A stretch of DNA of 64,000 bases from Pardosa pseudoannulata (lineage: Eukaryota > Arthropoda > Arachnida > Araneae > Lycosidae), in assembly GCA_032207245.1 (NCBI GenBank), contig CM063507.1, positions 95,433,895 through 95,497,894 of the forward strand. Reading direction: 5' to 3'. Under the pieces are notes generated by a model. That model did no database searches. It was given only the letters and a program-made list of their open reading frames with translations, and had not been told where the DNA came from. Shown here piece after piece: positions 11,125 to 22,837 of this stretch; position 1 is the first letter of the stretch, and each line of letters starts with the position of its first letter. The translations under genes were made by a program, and so were the position numbers.

Positions 11125-11328
11125 GTATGTTAAAAGTGTACTTCATATAGCTGATACTAATATCTGCCTTGCAATTTATCTTTATATAAATTTTGTATGT
11201 CATGTATTACTTAGTACTGTATACAGTGGCAAAGATTTTGATGCATATCATGTGTACTTTCATATATATGAATAAATATGAAACAGAAACAATTGCTTTA
11301 TGTTTCAACAATTAAATATGTTACATAC

Positions 11329-12074
11329 TGTGAAGACTCCCATTTGTTCAGAGCACGCGCCAAACCCAGCTGATTGGAAAATCCCTCCTGTTTCGAACCA
11401 TCGACAATAACATGGTGACACCATGTCTGGGATGTTGACAGTTCATTTGAATAGGCTTCATGCCTCTTGATAGGTGGCGGTAATGAGGATTGTACCAAGT
11501 TTCCAGAATCGGGTCTGCCAGCAAATGAGGATTCAGCTAAAAAAAATTAACTGTAACCTTAGCTGGAGTTCTCAAGTAACTGGGATCCTAACTGACCAAA
11601 AAAAGCAGTTGGCAGGACCATAACTGACCCCCAGGTATAAAAAGCCCAGAATTTTGCAACTCAGGGCTTTTCAAGATTTTTTTTACGTAGGTGCTATGAC
11701 CTGGTGGAGGCTTTTGTGTTTTTTGACCGGAGCCTGCTTTTCTAGTGATTAAGTTTGGGAGATTCGTAAAGTCAGCTCACATAAGGAACGGCAGGGTCTC
11801 GGACACCGAACCGGTGATATATTGAGTTTGTGTTGCACCCTGGAAATGCCTCTCCACTTGTATGAGATTATTGAATCTCTTTTCTTTTGACTGTGATCGT
11901 CGTGTAGAAGTTATGCAGGCAACCATCCTTTGCAGTTTGACATGTTTTGGGAGATTAGAATCCCCTTGTATATAGTCGTATTTACTCAAGAAATAAAAGT
12001 GATTTCCAATTTTATCGTGACTGTTTTCCTTTCTTCATGTTACCTCTTCATTCGAGAACATTGAAATCGTCACA
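11329..12074 (+). mobile_element. Solo LTR (Gypsy-like), 4-bp TSD
   Basis: The 746-bp segment begins TGTGAAGACTCCC and ends AATCGTCACA, giving short inverted ends TGTGA/TCACA. ATAC is repeated at 11325-11328 and 12075-12078. A TATA box (GGTATAAAAAGCCC, about 11634) is followed by an AATAAA signal (about 11990), as in an LTR promoter and polyadenylation region on the + strand. No internal retroelement sequence is next to it, so it is a recombined solo LTR. A short terminal duplication and LTR form argue for Gypsy or BEL. Confidence 0.8.
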
Positions 12075-12370
12075 ATACTATAGGAAAATATATGAAAATA
12101 TTTATTTGTTAAAGAAATTATACAAATAAAAGCATACAAATCTTTAATGTTTTTTAGGGAATTTATTATAATGAATGAATTACGTTCTTCCTAAATGAAT
12201 TATAGTCTTCAAATGGAAAGGATTGTTGTAAACAACCTTTGTATCTGTGAATGTCTTACAATTTAAGATAAATTATTGAAAATTTTAGAAAAAAAATGTG
12301 ATAAAAGGGGTAATCTTGTAACTCAAGCTGTTGAAACATGACTTAGTAAACATAAACTGTCCAAAAAGCA

Positions 12371-13185
12371 TCCCCTCTATAATAATAGCCTAAGTTATCT
12401 GTCCATCTGTCCTCGAATTTATGAAGCGGTTGGACCTGAAATGGATACAGACATCCATATTGGATTCGTGATGAGTTAGGGTTAACAATGTTTGAAATTC
12501 ACCCTGCCTCTCTTCTCTAGTATTTAATGCCATTATTTCAAGTCCTATTTTCCCCGGTTAAGAGCAGAGGATTAAATTTTTTCAATTTGTCACATTATAA
12601 GTACATGAAAATAATTTTTTTTCTAGCATTATGATGTCATTCCTATGACCATCTCATTTAATCATTTTTTATTTTAAATTACTTAGAGATTGTCTGCATT
12701 ATTTTCGTGCATTTTATCGCTGAACTTAGATATTATATAAATAATTTTCATTTATATTTGGCTTAAATAATAGATTAGATACACACGTGATCATTTTAAA
12801 TTGAATCATCGATTACTTTCTGTTGCAATGAAAATTTTATCACCGGTATTCACAACTAATTCTGTCTACCTCCAGGCTGTAGTGGAAATGATAGTTTCAT
12901 TCCTTTACTTCCATTAATTACTGTGGCAAAAAAGAAAAAAAAAAAGAATTGGGAAGAACTTAACGATGATTTCGAAGTACCTAAGAAAACGTTGAATTAT
13001 CTTTCTAAATGAATTCAACATGATTCTAAACTGTTTTCACAGTATCGGGAGGCTTTAGAAAAGTATGAATATGAACAAATTATTGAGCTTGTACCAGATA
13101 ATTCTTACCTGTATTATAGGGTACTGTACAAATCTGGAAAATGAAATATTTTACTGATCCCGTCATATGACAGGCTATATGCTAG
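12371..13185 (+). mobile_element. Non-autonomous Helitron, copy 2 (carries a foreign coding fragment)
   Basis: Starts TCCCCTCTATAATAATAG and ends CCCGTCATATGACAGG...CTAG, between A and T. Most of it aligns with the copies at 137-1218 and 32367-33023. Near the 3' end, in place of about 75 bp in copy 3, it has roughly 270 bp (12870-13140) including a protein-like remnant. Confidence 0.75.
12965..13123 (+). pseudogene. Possible BEL/Pao pol fragment inside the Helitron
   Basis: One frame reads DDFEVPKKTLNYLSK, a stop, then IQHDSKLFSQYREALEKYEY and QIIELVPDNSYLYYR. This pattern (long charged helix, then '..LVP...YY') resembles the linker just upstream of the BEL/Pao reverse transcriptase. No other pol sequence adjoins it. 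Either the Helitron captured it or a truncated insert landed there. The identification is tentative. Confidence 0.4.
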
Positions 13186-13342
13186 TTTTATATAAGAGTG
13201 TATGTGTGTTATATAAGAGTTTTATACAAATTTACATGGTGCTTTTTAAAGTCACCAATTATTGGATGGGAATTATTTGATACCACCATACAGTCGCTGT
13301 TAGTAATTAAACATCTCCCTATCCTATCATATGATAGAACAG

Positions 13343-14895
13343 TAACCAGGTAGAATAAAAATATTCGCCTGTATCAAAACTATAATATTGACTTACATCA
13401 AATGAACCCACCCTAAATGATATCTCAGAACATCATTTTTTGGTATGTAGCAATGCTGGTCAACATTGTCCTGATGCCCTTGAATATTTTTTTTTAATAT
13501 TCAACAATGTTTATCAATATTTCCGCGATATCCCTGAGTATAATTTTTTTGTTAAGGTATCCGTCTACGTTGATAACGTCATTTTTTTGCCAAAAATATA
13601 ATTTTTTAAAATTTCTCTTTTGTAAAATTTCAACTTTAAGCTTCTAAATCTGTTTTTGTTTTGTCTCTACTGCATTTTAAAGAAAAGTTACAGCTGTTTA
13701 AACATCAGTGACAGCTGTTAAAACAAAACAGAAGTAGCCACTTCAGAACTGGAAGTTGTGAATTTAAAGCCTTTAAGGAGCATTTTTTGGACAAAACGTT
13801 TTAAATTTTCATGAAGATTAGTTTAAACATTTCTCTACTGTTTTTAATAATTAGCAACTCGGCAATTAGAAAGTTTGGAAGCAAGAAAGTGTGGGGAATT
13901 TTAAACATGTATTTAAATTTTTTAATAGTTAAAGTTGCTTTCATAAACTTCAAATGCGTTTTTCTCAGAACGGTATTTTTAATAAAATGTTGAAACTTGA
14001 AATGTGATTTTTCAAAAAGTTCTTAAAATATTTTGTTGAAAATTATTATGAATACTTTTGATAGTATTTACTAGTAAGTGACCTAAAAGCTTTAAATTTG
14101 TATAATTTTTTAATTTTTAATGATGTTACACTCATAGTTAGATATAAAGGTAATGAAAATTCGTTAAAAATTCAATGTGTATGATTTTGAAGGACCAAAA
14201 TTTTTTACCAAATGTAAATTAAGCAAAGATTTCAAGTGATTAATTAGTCCAGTGTATAAGAATTGTATTGCATCAAAAAATATTGAAATAATATAATTTA
14301 TTAAAAAATTAGACCTTTTAATCCTCCCCCTTTCTTTCTTTCTTTTTTTTTTTTTATATATATATATATATATATATGCTAAATTTTCTTCATTTATTAG
14401 AAATTTTATAAAAACTTCTCCAGAGATAAATTTTTCAAGTGCAATTCTCTATGATAATATAAAAAATAAACCTAAAAATGTTAAAACATGAACTAGTTTC
14501 TACGTTTAAAGAAAAAAGTTCTCTGAGCGTAGATGGATACCTTAATCAACAAAGTAGGTAAAAAGTAAAAACATGATACTTTGCCATGTAAACTAATACA
14601 TTCATTTCTTTTTGGAGTAAAGCTTTTTCTAACAGTTTAGAAAATTTATTTAAAATTTATATTACTTGTCATTTTTTCTTAGAACAGTTCTACTTTGCTT
14701 GTTTCACAGCTTTCCATAGAAGCATAATAATAACTATTAGTTGTGTTGCCTTGTATGGAGTGCAAAAATGGCAGAATTGATTAAATTTTGTTCACAATTA
14801 GCTAATGTAATGTTGTGCATTGCGCTGAATGTCATGAGATGTCATTTGATATTAGAATAAATTTATTTTTATAAATATCGATAGATATCAATAGA
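13343..14895 (+). repeat. Family X repeat, copy B (hosts a TTAA MITE)
   Basis: Starts TAACCAGGTAGAATAAAAATA and follows copy A (8578) closely for about 200 bp. It is interrupted by the TTAA MITE at 13556-14541, then resumes with the segment AGCTAATGTAATGTTGTGCATTG that copies A and C share. The 3' part is missing. Confidence 0.55.
13556..14541 (+). mobile_element. TTAA MITE (GGTATCCGTCTACG), copy 1, full length
   Basis: 986 bp with inverted ends GGTATCCGTCTACG / CGTAGATGGATACC between TTAA repeats (13552-13555, 14542-14545). Three more copies, in the opposite orientation, occur at 26456-27003, 34184-34747 and 46858-47847. No coding region. TTAA duplications suggest a piggyBac or Kolobok transposase in trans. 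An (AT)n run lies at about 14356-14377. Confidence 0.85.
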
Positions 14896-15118
14896 GTTAA
14901 GTTGAAATATATAAAAGTTTGTGTATAGACTTTTGAAGTAATTTCATGTTCTCATAAAACTTTTGCGAAAGGTTTTTACATTTTAAGCCTAATATTTAAC
15001 TATATTCGTTACCTTTTGCATTTTTAACTTGTTTAATTACTGATATATCTTTAGTTTTACAGTTCTGTTTTACTAAATGTATTTCATTTAATCAAATGTA
15101 ATTTTTTGTTTATTATAG

Positions 15119-15260
15119 TGTACAAAGCACAGGGTTTAGCGGCAGCAGATCTTTGTGGTAAAAGTGATCCTTTCTGTGTTGTAGAATTAGTTAATGCTAG
15201 ATTACAGACTCATACTGAGTATAAAACCTTAACTCCTGAATGGAACAAAATATTTACATT
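15119..15260 (+). CDS. MCTP: MCTP exon d (third C2, calcium loop 1)
   Basis: A 142-nt exon from TATTATAG to GTAAGT. It completes Val, then reads [20 protein letters not shown] and onward to [12 protein letters not shown], ending in a split Phe codon. The two Asp in [11 protein letters not shown] are the loop-1 calcium ligands of a type-I C2 fold. '[11 protein letters not shown]' is the core C2 motif. This is the most diagnostic exon for the MCTP call. Confidence 0.93.
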
Positions 15261-15486
15261 GTAAGTATTGTTTGCAGATCCTTCCCAATATTACTTCTGA
15301 TTTCTTTTTTAGTTTTAATAATTTATTCATTATTCAGTGTATTTATTACTATTTATTGATTTTATTTTAAGTATTTTATTTTCTATATTTTGTGTTAATT
15401 TTATAAAAATCAATCTAGAAAGCCATTATAATATTTAAGTTAATGATTGTAATAGTCACCCAAGGATAATGATTGTGATTTCACCC

Positions 15487-15600
15487 ATCTACCAAGGACT
15501 TGTGGCATCCATGTTAAGGCGAGTTGAAGCTGTGTTGCTTGCCAAAGGTGTGCCAACTCGTTATTGACAGGTGGTCATAATGTTTTGACTCTTGATTGCG
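15487..15600 (+). pseudogene. Tc1-type transposase C-terminus remnant
   Basis: 27 codons ending in TGA at 15565-15567 read IYQGLVASMLRRVEAVLLAK and GVPTRY. This matches the end of Tc1-like transposases (..L..SM.RR..AV..AKG..T.Y). It is followed at once by GGTCATAATGTTTTGACTC, a Tc1-type terminal repeat, and a TA. The rest of the element is absent. Confidence 0.65.
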
Positions 15601-15604
15601 TAAG

Positions 15605-16340
15605 CTGAGGGTGCAATTTTCCTTCAAGCTGAAATGAAAAAATAGTTTCTAGAATGTTTAAATAAGTCACCAAGAAGCCAAATATGTCACCAAGCAGGTG
15701 AAATAGGGAAAACATTTTCCAATAAAATTGCTTTAAAGTAAAATGCTAGATCAATGCTCTTCAAACCTTTTTCACCACGGCATCCATTTTAAGTACTGCA
15801 GAGGTAGAGGATAAGGATAAGTTGCATCTCGAGACAAATATAAGAACATCTCTTAGCATGTTTTGAAAGTATCAAGGAAAAACAACTTGCATTTAAAATT
15901 TTAAAAAACTTCATGCTGTCTTAATTCTATTATTTTATACTAACTTATCTAGATTACTGCTGAGGTACATGGTTTGATAATCATGGCCCTAAACAATGCA
16001 GTCAATGATATTTTTACTTTATAGGCTGACAAGTTTAACTCTTTTTGGCTATAATAAAACTGACCAATAATAAACAATATACTATGTAAAAAACTGCAAA
16101 TAGCAATTGTACTTCCACCTCTAACAATAAAAAATGTTCCATCTTTTTCCATTATATCAAAATATAAATATCCAGTACTCAATAAAAAATGTCCCTTGGG
16201 AGGCTGGGAACACATACTATTGTTTTACTTCTCAAAATTCTTTTATTCAGAAGGAAAAAAACTCAGAACTGAAAGTGTATATTGAAGTTCAATTTTCTGT
16301 GGAACATTATTCAGAAATCTAATGAACTTCAGTGCCATCT
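15605..16340. repeat. Unclassified repeat, related to 18985-19400
   Basis: AAGCTGAAATGAAAAAATAG, then AAGAAGCCAAATATGTCACC and AGGTGAAATAGG, align in order with the segment at 18985-19140. Weaker similarity continues (GATTACTG...CATG...CAATGATATTTT). No protein frame. Both copies sit directly beside a Tc1 terminus. Confidence 0.45.
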
Positions 16341-16344
16341 AGTG

Positions 16345-16994
16345 CAGGGCCTAATTATTGTTTGGCACTTGGGGCACGTGCCCTGGACACAAAAATTTTA
16401 AGGGGTACGAAAATTTAGTCGAGTGCTTGAAACACATATTAAGTGGGGGAAAATTGCAAACTTAAGCCACCATCATTCAGTTTTAATAAATTGTTATACA
16501 AGATAATTGTTTTTGTCATGAACTCTATTGTTTCCTATTTACTTTAATTTTACTGTTATTTACTTGATAATTAATTCCCTCAACAAACCTGGTGCTCTTT
16601 TTATCCTATGGGTTATTGCATATTTATAAGACGGATTATTAGCAGCGTACCACTATAAACCATTATATCACCTCATCAATTTAAAATATTTTTTATTCTA
16701 TTATTATTTATTTTCTGCACCACAGAGCTTGTGAGTGTGACAAGGTAAAATAAAAAAAAAAAGGGAGTCACTCTAGGTCTTTAAAAGTCCTTAGTTTTTA
16801 GCACTGAAAATTTGGTGTTTTTGATTTTGAATATTACTTTAATTCTAATTTCTTAAATATGTTTGCTAATTCAATGTTATAATTTTTATGACTGTAATTA
16901 TGATAATGACTTGTCACTATAAATTTGCAATGGGAGTGGAGGGCACAAAAATTCGATTGTGCCCTGGCCACAAAAGTATCTTAGTCAGGCCCTG
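16345..16994 (+). mobile_element. hAT-type MITE, perfect 8-bp TSD
   Basis: 650 bp with inverted ends CAGGGCCTAATTA / TAGTCAGGCCCTG and a second inverted pair (GGGCACGTGCCCTGGACACA ; TGTGCCCTGGCCACAAAAG). The 8-bp repeat ATCTAGTG is perfect on both sides (16337-16344, 16995-17002). End sequence and 8-bp duplication are those of the hAT superfamily. Non-coding. Confidence 0.85.
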
Positions 16995-17002
16995 ATCTAG
17001 TG

Positions 17003-17726
17003 CAGTTTAACACTATAACCACAGGATTTTCAATCTACCTAAACCCCACAAGCTGAGTCAAATGTACCTGATTTAATATGGATCCTTGTTGTTTTTCACG
17101 AAGTACACTGTAATTACACACAATGATATTTACTCATTTTTAGACATTAAATTATTATAATAATTGATGAAAAATAATATATAACAATATCAAAAAGTAT
17201 GTGATTAGAAAAATATATTGACAACTTTAAAGGAATTATTTAGTTTCTTCAGTTCAGGAGCAGTTTGGCAACTTTTCACAATTTAACATGTATTGTAATT
17301 TTCTATGTATTTATATTTGGCAGTTAGAACAAGTGTATACAGTTTTGTTTCCACACTTAGAAGCTTAGTAATGAACCATTTTTCTCATAGACACAGATTC
17401 TTCAACATTATATTTTCATAGATTTTTATAAGTATAAAATTAGAAAAAGTCAAGGAATTTATTTCAATTTTGCTTGTAACTTTTTGAGAAAATTGGACTG
17501 AAAATAATTTTTGGGTCAAAATGATCCATCCCACAGTTCTAGTGTTAAAAATTTAAATAAAACTGATTGCCCATCACACTGATGTGTCCACAGACCCTAA
17601 ACAAATAATTGTATGCTCACATATGTGATCATGATCCTGAATGAGTAAATGTTTTAAAATAGCTTCCATATAATAAAATACTATTTTCTTCAAAAATCAT
17701 ACTGACAGATATTGAAAATATTCTAC

Positions 17727-17761
<35 letters not shown>

Positions 17762-18014
17762 CCCCAATTTCAAAAATTTATCCATGTACAATTAACATGT
17801 TTTTTAATACAGAACAGGTACAAATAATATTTTTTGAAAAATTAAAGTAATTTTAGACAAAACTCTTTCTAACCAATAAACAAATAAACTTGTTATTGTG
17901 AAGTGACTTATTATTAATATAAAATGTATAGCTTCTTAATATATGAAAACATACACATATATACAGGATTTTTCATGTGTAGAAAACTCTATCTAATTTT
18001 TATAACTTTTACAG
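17003..18014. other. MCTP intron with long poly-T tract
   Basis: AT-rich with no recognised element. A run of about 31 T followed by CCCC lies at 17731-17765. It ends in a good acceptor (TATAACTTTTACAG). Confidence 0.5.
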
Positions 18015-18117
18015 CCAAATTACTGACATACATGCAGTTTTGGAAGTGACAGTATATGATGAAGATAGAGATAAAAGATGTGAATTTTTAGGAAAAGTTG
18101 GAATTCCACTTTTAAAG
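18015..18117 (+). CDS. MCTP: MCTP exon e (third C2, calcium loop 3)
   Basis: A 103-nt exon between TTTACAG and GTAAAT. It completes Phe and reads [20 protein letters not shown], then [20 protein letters not shown] holds the loop-3 calcium-binding aspartates, and LGK.GIPL is the closing strand. With exon d the full set of C2 calcium ligands is conserved, so calcium binding is expected. Confidence 0.93.
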
Positions 18118-18490
18118 GTAAATAAAAAAAATTGTTTTATTATATTACTTTTCTATTTAACTATGCAAGGTTGACTAATAATGTTTTACCTTTCAAATAT
18201 GTCTTTCATTGTAATATGCTGAAACTATGTTTCATAATATTTGTGGTCTAAACAATTTTTTAAAAATCATGCTCATTGATTGTAATGTAGTTTAATCTCA
18301 CTGAATTTCTATTGTTTGCTCAAAATATATTGAATACTATTATTATTTTTGCCAAAAATTTTTAAGATTTATACCTTCTACACAAGACTGTAAGAATTTT
18401 CAAAAAATTAAATTACCAAAACTTACTCTGAAAAACAATAAAATTATTAATGGAGCTATTGTATCTCAGTCAGCAGAGGCATCAATCTCA

Positions 18491-18598
18491 TAACTGGAGG
18501 GTTATGCGAACAAAGCTTGACCTGGCCAAAGATCTGACATGTTTATTAATGGCTGCTGGGGCATAGATGGCTTGGATAGGTTCATGGTTCTAATGTTG
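18491..18598 (+). repeat. tRNA(Met)-like SINE fragment, copy 2
   Basis: GTATCTCAGTCAGCAGAGGC (18460-18480) looks like a tRNA D arm / A box. It is followed by ATCAATCTCATAACTGGAGG and the body shared with 3145-3265. A Tc1 remnant begins right after it. Confidence 0.55.
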
Positions 18599-18599
18599 A

Positions 18600-18982
18600 A
18601 TACCTGTTGAAACTCCTCACGGATGAGGGCCATCGGTTGGTTGCGGTTCTTCCAAATTTCTGTGGACAGCACTCATCGGTCTCTATATCCCAGTTTCGTT
18701 GGTTTGCCAACTCGAGGCACATTCCGATAATCACTGTTCACCTTCCAGTTCTTAATCACATAGGCCACTGTCAATTTTGGGTACTTCAGATCACTAGATA
18801 TGTCCCTTAAGGATCGGCCACATTTATGATACCCGATAATTATACCTTTCTCGAAATCAGAGAACTCCGATAATGCCGATGCTGTTACCTACACAATGTA
18901 TACCAGTGGAGGCCATGATGTACCTCAGGACCTCAGATATCGTCATTTGCATAGGTGTCCAAATACTTATTGGTAGACAGTG
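18600..18982 (-). pseudogene. Tc1-type transposase N-terminus remnant with end repeat
   Basis: On the minus strand the element begins at 18982 with CACTGTCTACCAATAAGTAT, then TTGGACACC, a typical Tc1 terminal repeat next to TA. It then encodes a degenerate helix-turn-helix N-terminus (LSDFEKGIIIGYHKCGRSLR, later TVAYVIKNWK) with a stop codon (YRDR*). It is cut off near 18600. The catalytic domain is missing. Confidence 0.65.
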
Positions 18983-18984
18983 TA

Positions 18985-19400
18985 TAAGCTGAAATGAAAA
19001 AAAAATATTCTCTTGTGTATGTTCAAATATGGTGCAAAGAAGCCAAAGATGCCACCAAGCTGTTAAAACAGGTGAAATATTTTTCAATTTGAATCACTGT
19101 AAAGTAAAGCAATAGACCAATGGCTTCAAATTTTGAAACAGCAAGGTAAAGCTATTTATATTTTAACTTTTACATATTTTCATGTCTTTTTAATTAATTT
19201 CAAAGTTTTTGTTTAAGTTTTCTTGATTACTGTCATGGCATACAGCTTCAGAATTGTGTCACTAGACCATGTAGCCAATATTTTAAATTATTAAACAACA
19301 ATGATAGTTTCAACCTTTGTAACCCTATCTGAAGCTAACACTTTTTCATAAATTTAAGCAATATAAAATTAAAAAGTACTACTTTTAGCAATTTATCATT
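18985..19400. repeat. Unclassified repeat, related to 15605-16340
   Basis: Carries AAGCTGAAATGAAAAAAAAATATT, GCAAAGAAGCCAAAGATGCC and AACAGGTGAAATAT in the same order as the copy at 15605. Function and class unknown. Confidence 0.4.
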
Positions 19401-19419
19401 TACTGCCAGCTTAGAGAAG

Positions 19420-20577
19420 TATGTATCTCACAGTTTTGCCAATGAAGGAAAATTGTCCATTTTAATAGCATGAACTGTCTTTAGCCTCAAAAATAGGCCC
19501 AGTTTCGGCAATTACTTCTTCATTAGTGCTAATTTTTTTTCCAGCGATCATTCTCTTGATATCTGAGAACAGGAAAAAGTCGCTGAAGGCCAGATCTGGA
19601 GAATACGATGCTTGCGGAAGCAATTGGAAGCCCAATTCAGATAACTTTGCCATCGTTTTCACTGACCTGTGACATGGTGCATTGTCTTGGTGAAAAACAA
19701 CACTTTCTTCTTCAAATGGGGCTGTTTTTATGCAATTTCATCCTTCAAACACTCCGATAATGCTATGTAATAGTCGTTGTTGATGGTTTTTCCCTTTTCA
19801 AGATTCTATGAATAATGTACCATGCGCATCCCAAAATACTGATGCCATAACCTGCCAGCCGACTGTTGCATCTTTCCATGTTTTGGAGTTGGTTCATTAC
19901 GTGCAGTCCACTCGGCTGACTGTCTATTGGACTTTGATGTGAAATAATAGAGCCATGTTTTATCCATTGTCACATATCGATGCATAAATTCAGGTTTATT
20001 ACAATTAAACAGCTTCAAACACAGCTTAGATTCATTAATTCGTTGTTGTTTTTGGTCAATTATAAGCACGTGTGGCATCTACTTTGCACAGAACTTTCGC
20101 ATACCCAAATATTCATTCACGATAAGTCCAACACGTTCCTTTTATACCTTTAGAGTCTCATATACCTCAATCAACTTCTTTACAGTCATCCAAAATTATT
20201 TTGTGGATTTTTTTTATGTTTTCATCGGTAACAGCCTCTTTGAGGCGTCCATTGCTTCCATTGTCCCCGGAGCTTATTTCGTCTCGTTTAAACTTACCAA
20301 ACCACTTCTCAATGGTTGATTTTCCTGGTGCAGAGTCCAAATAATATTTATCAAACCAAGTCTTGGCTACAACAATATTTTTTTCACTAGAAACCAATGC
20401 TTTATGAACACATGAAAGTTGCTTCACTCAAAATACTATATTTCACAAACTAATAGTCTGACAGCTGTCAAATTTATACACATGTCTTTCGAAGGTTAGG
20501 ACTAACTGAAAATCATATGGATTTAATACTAGTAGCACCATCTATGTGTCAGCCTATGAACTTTTCAGCCCACCTGT
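19420..20577 (-). pseudogene. Degenerate mariner transposase
   Basis: Minus-strand pieces follow mariner order. At 20427-20167 is the HTH region (KTWFDKYYLDSAPGKSTIEK, WFGKFKRDE). At 20078-19806 is the first catalytic block, where the usual D-E-T-W reads MDKTWLYY, and QSAEWTARNEPTPK. Near 19720 is HQDNAPCH, and at 19662-19462 is SYSPDLAFSDFFLFSD. Frameshifts separate the blocks and the lysine replaces an acidic residue, so it is dead. The 5' end GGTGGGCTGAAAAGTTCATA reads inward from 20577; the 3' end is unclear. Confidence 0.8.
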
Positions 20578-20579
20578 TA

Positions 20580-20958
20580 TTCTACATCAGTTCACAGATA
20601 CATTTATAAGCCAATCCTCCCCACTTTAGGTCTATAAAGATCTTGAAAAATTATTGATTTATATATAGTATATAATATTTCACAAGCACCTTTGTAAATA
20701 ATTCAAGATGCTTAAAAGTATCAAGGCATACACTTTGCAAATGATTGCTATTACTAATATTTTGAAAAGTATAAATACAGTTATATTGTATGTAAATATC
20801 AATTCTTACAAAATCATTTCACTGGATTTTTATGATGTAGTGCTTTAAAAAATATGCAACTATCTCTGTGTTTTAAATTTCTGCTAAATATATGGTAGTA
20901 TAAATGATTAGCTAGTATATTTTAAACTGACAGTTTATAATTATAATAATATTTTTAG
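20580..20958. other. MCTP intron, no feature seen
   Basis: AT-rich sequence with no recognisable element, ending in acceptor ATTTTTAG. Confidence 0.4.
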
Positions 20959-21060
20959 ATTAGAAATGGTGAGAAAAAGTGGTATGTTCTAAAAGATAAA
21001 AAGCTGAAGGCCAGATCAAAAGGTCAAATTCTGCTTGAAATTTATGCATTTTATAATCCT
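20959..21060 (+). CDS. MCTP: MCTP exon f (end of third C2)
   Basis: A 102-nt, in-phase exon (34 codons) from ATTTTTAG to GTAAGT. It reads IRNGEKKWYVLKDKKLKARS, then KGQILLEIYAFYNP. 'I.NGE..WY.LK...L....KG.I.LE' is the last C2 strand pair found in MCTP proteins, and YNP leads into the pre-membrane linker. Confidence 0.92.
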
Positions 21061-21542
21061 GTAAGTATATTGTGTGTGTATTTTATTTTGCAGGAATTTT
21101 ATTCAGCTGTACATTTTGTAATTTATATTTGAAACTATTAAAGAAGTTATTTGCTTGCATGTATGTGATCAAGAGTTTGTTTATGAATAATGTAGATTTG
21201 TTAATGGACCCTTTACAAAACATTTTATTCTGTAAAAGCAGATACTTCACAGTTCTTGTGAAAATGATTCTTCACAAATCTGGATTATCTAAAAAATTAA
21301 CTTTTGAATAAATAATTGAATTCTTTAATAGCTGTAATGGTTATTTGTAAATCTGTGTATATTAAATGCATAAGTGCTTGTCTCTAATGTAGCTGTGAAT
21401 TAGAATTCTCAAAAAAATTCGATTTAACTACAAGCAGTAAATTTCATTGCCTTACAAACAAAAATCATGATATATACAACAGTTTTATCTATGATATGGG
21501 CTCCTAGACATGATGTTTATCAAATAGTAACAATAAAAAAGA
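21061..21542. other. MCTP intron, no feature seen
   Basis: AT-rich sequence between exon f and the mariner. Nothing coding beyond a chance 79-codon frame of low-complexity composition. Confidence 0.4.
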
Positions 21543-21544
21543 TA

Positions 21545-22835
21545 TTAGGTTGAGGAAAAAGAAATCCAATATTTTTGCTTGAAATTAATGACTTTATTTA
21601 ACATGTTTCGGATTGCCCAATTTGGGTCAAATATGCACCGTTTTGTTGTATAATTTGTTGCCATTTTAAAGGTAGTTTCATAATGCCTCTCTCATAGAAG
21701 TCTTGGTCCTTATTGACAAAAAACTCTAGTAATCGATTTTCACAATCTTCTCTTGATCCCAATTTCTTATCACTCAGGAAGTTTTGCAATGCAAGAAAAT
21801 GGTGGTAATCACTTGGTGCCAGTTCCAGACTATATGATGGATGCATTAAAACTTCCCGACCAAGCTCCCTGAATTTCTGGCGAGTTATTACAGACGTGTA
21901 TGGCCTGGCATTGACCTGATGAAATACAACACCTTTTCTGTTGCCAATTCTGGCCTTTTCTAGTCAATTGCTACTTCAAATGGTCCAGTTGTTGACAGTA
22001 GAGATCTGAATTTAGTGTTTGGCCATACGAAAGCAACTCATAATAAATGATTCCCTTCCAGTCCCACAAAATACACAGTAGAACCTTCCTGTCCGTTAGT
22101 CCTGGTTTGGCCACCATTTGAGCTGCTTCACCGCACTTTGACCACAATAGTTTTTGTACAATATTGTTGTATTTGACCCATTTCTTATCCCCAGTCACCA
22201 TCTGTTTAAGAAATGGGTCGATTTCATTTCGATTGGCCAAGGCTTCACAGACAAATATTTGATCCATCTATGTTTTTTTTAGTGTTAATTGATGTGGCAC
22301 CCAAATATCGAGCTTATTTTTTAATCCAACTTTGCGCAAATGATTTAAAACTGTTTTCTGGTCGATCTTTAGCTCCTGGGTGATGCTACTACAACTACTA
22401 ACATGCCATTCAACTTCGATTATTTCTGGGATTTTATCAACATTTTAAATGACAGGCCTGCCTGTGCGAGGTGCATCTTTAAAATCAAAAATGCCTAAAT
22501 GTAATCGACAAAACCAAAATTGCACAAAATTAGCTTTTACAGTATCAGCACTACAAACACTATTCACAATTTCAGCCACCTGGCTTGCATTTTCACCTTT
22601 ATCAAAGAAAAATTGTAAAATGTACCAAATTTTCTCTTTGTTGACTTCCATGTTTAACACCCTGTAACTCACAACTGAATGGATCAAACAAAAAACAGTA
22701 AAAAACAATTCTAGTGTGAAATGTCACCTTGACAACGAGCATAAATTAGAAATTGTTTCATCGATACTTTACGAGATATTGATCACTAAAGCCATCTATC
22801 GAAGAAAATGATGGATTTCTTTTTCCCCAACCTAA
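21545..22835 (-). mobile_element. Full-length but inactive mariner (mellifera-like)
   Basis: A 1291-bp element with inverted ends TTAGGTTGAGGAAAAAGAAATCC / GGATTTCTTTTTCCCCAACCTAA between TA repeats. Minus-strand frames at 22708-22445, 22267-21971 and 21846-21598 give, in order, the HTH region ending in 'APRTGRPV', VTGDKKWVKY with LLCILWDWKGIIYYELL, and LELAPSDYHHFLALQNFL. Frameshifts separate them. The last catalytic motif reads LELAPSD where PDLAPSD is usual. Length and ends are complete, so it died by point mutation, not truncation. Confidence 0.9.
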
Positions 22836-22837
22836 TA

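Noticed and set aside
13811..13993. 60-codon + frame
   Set aside because: Lies inside the TTAA MITE and is not conserved in the other three copies.
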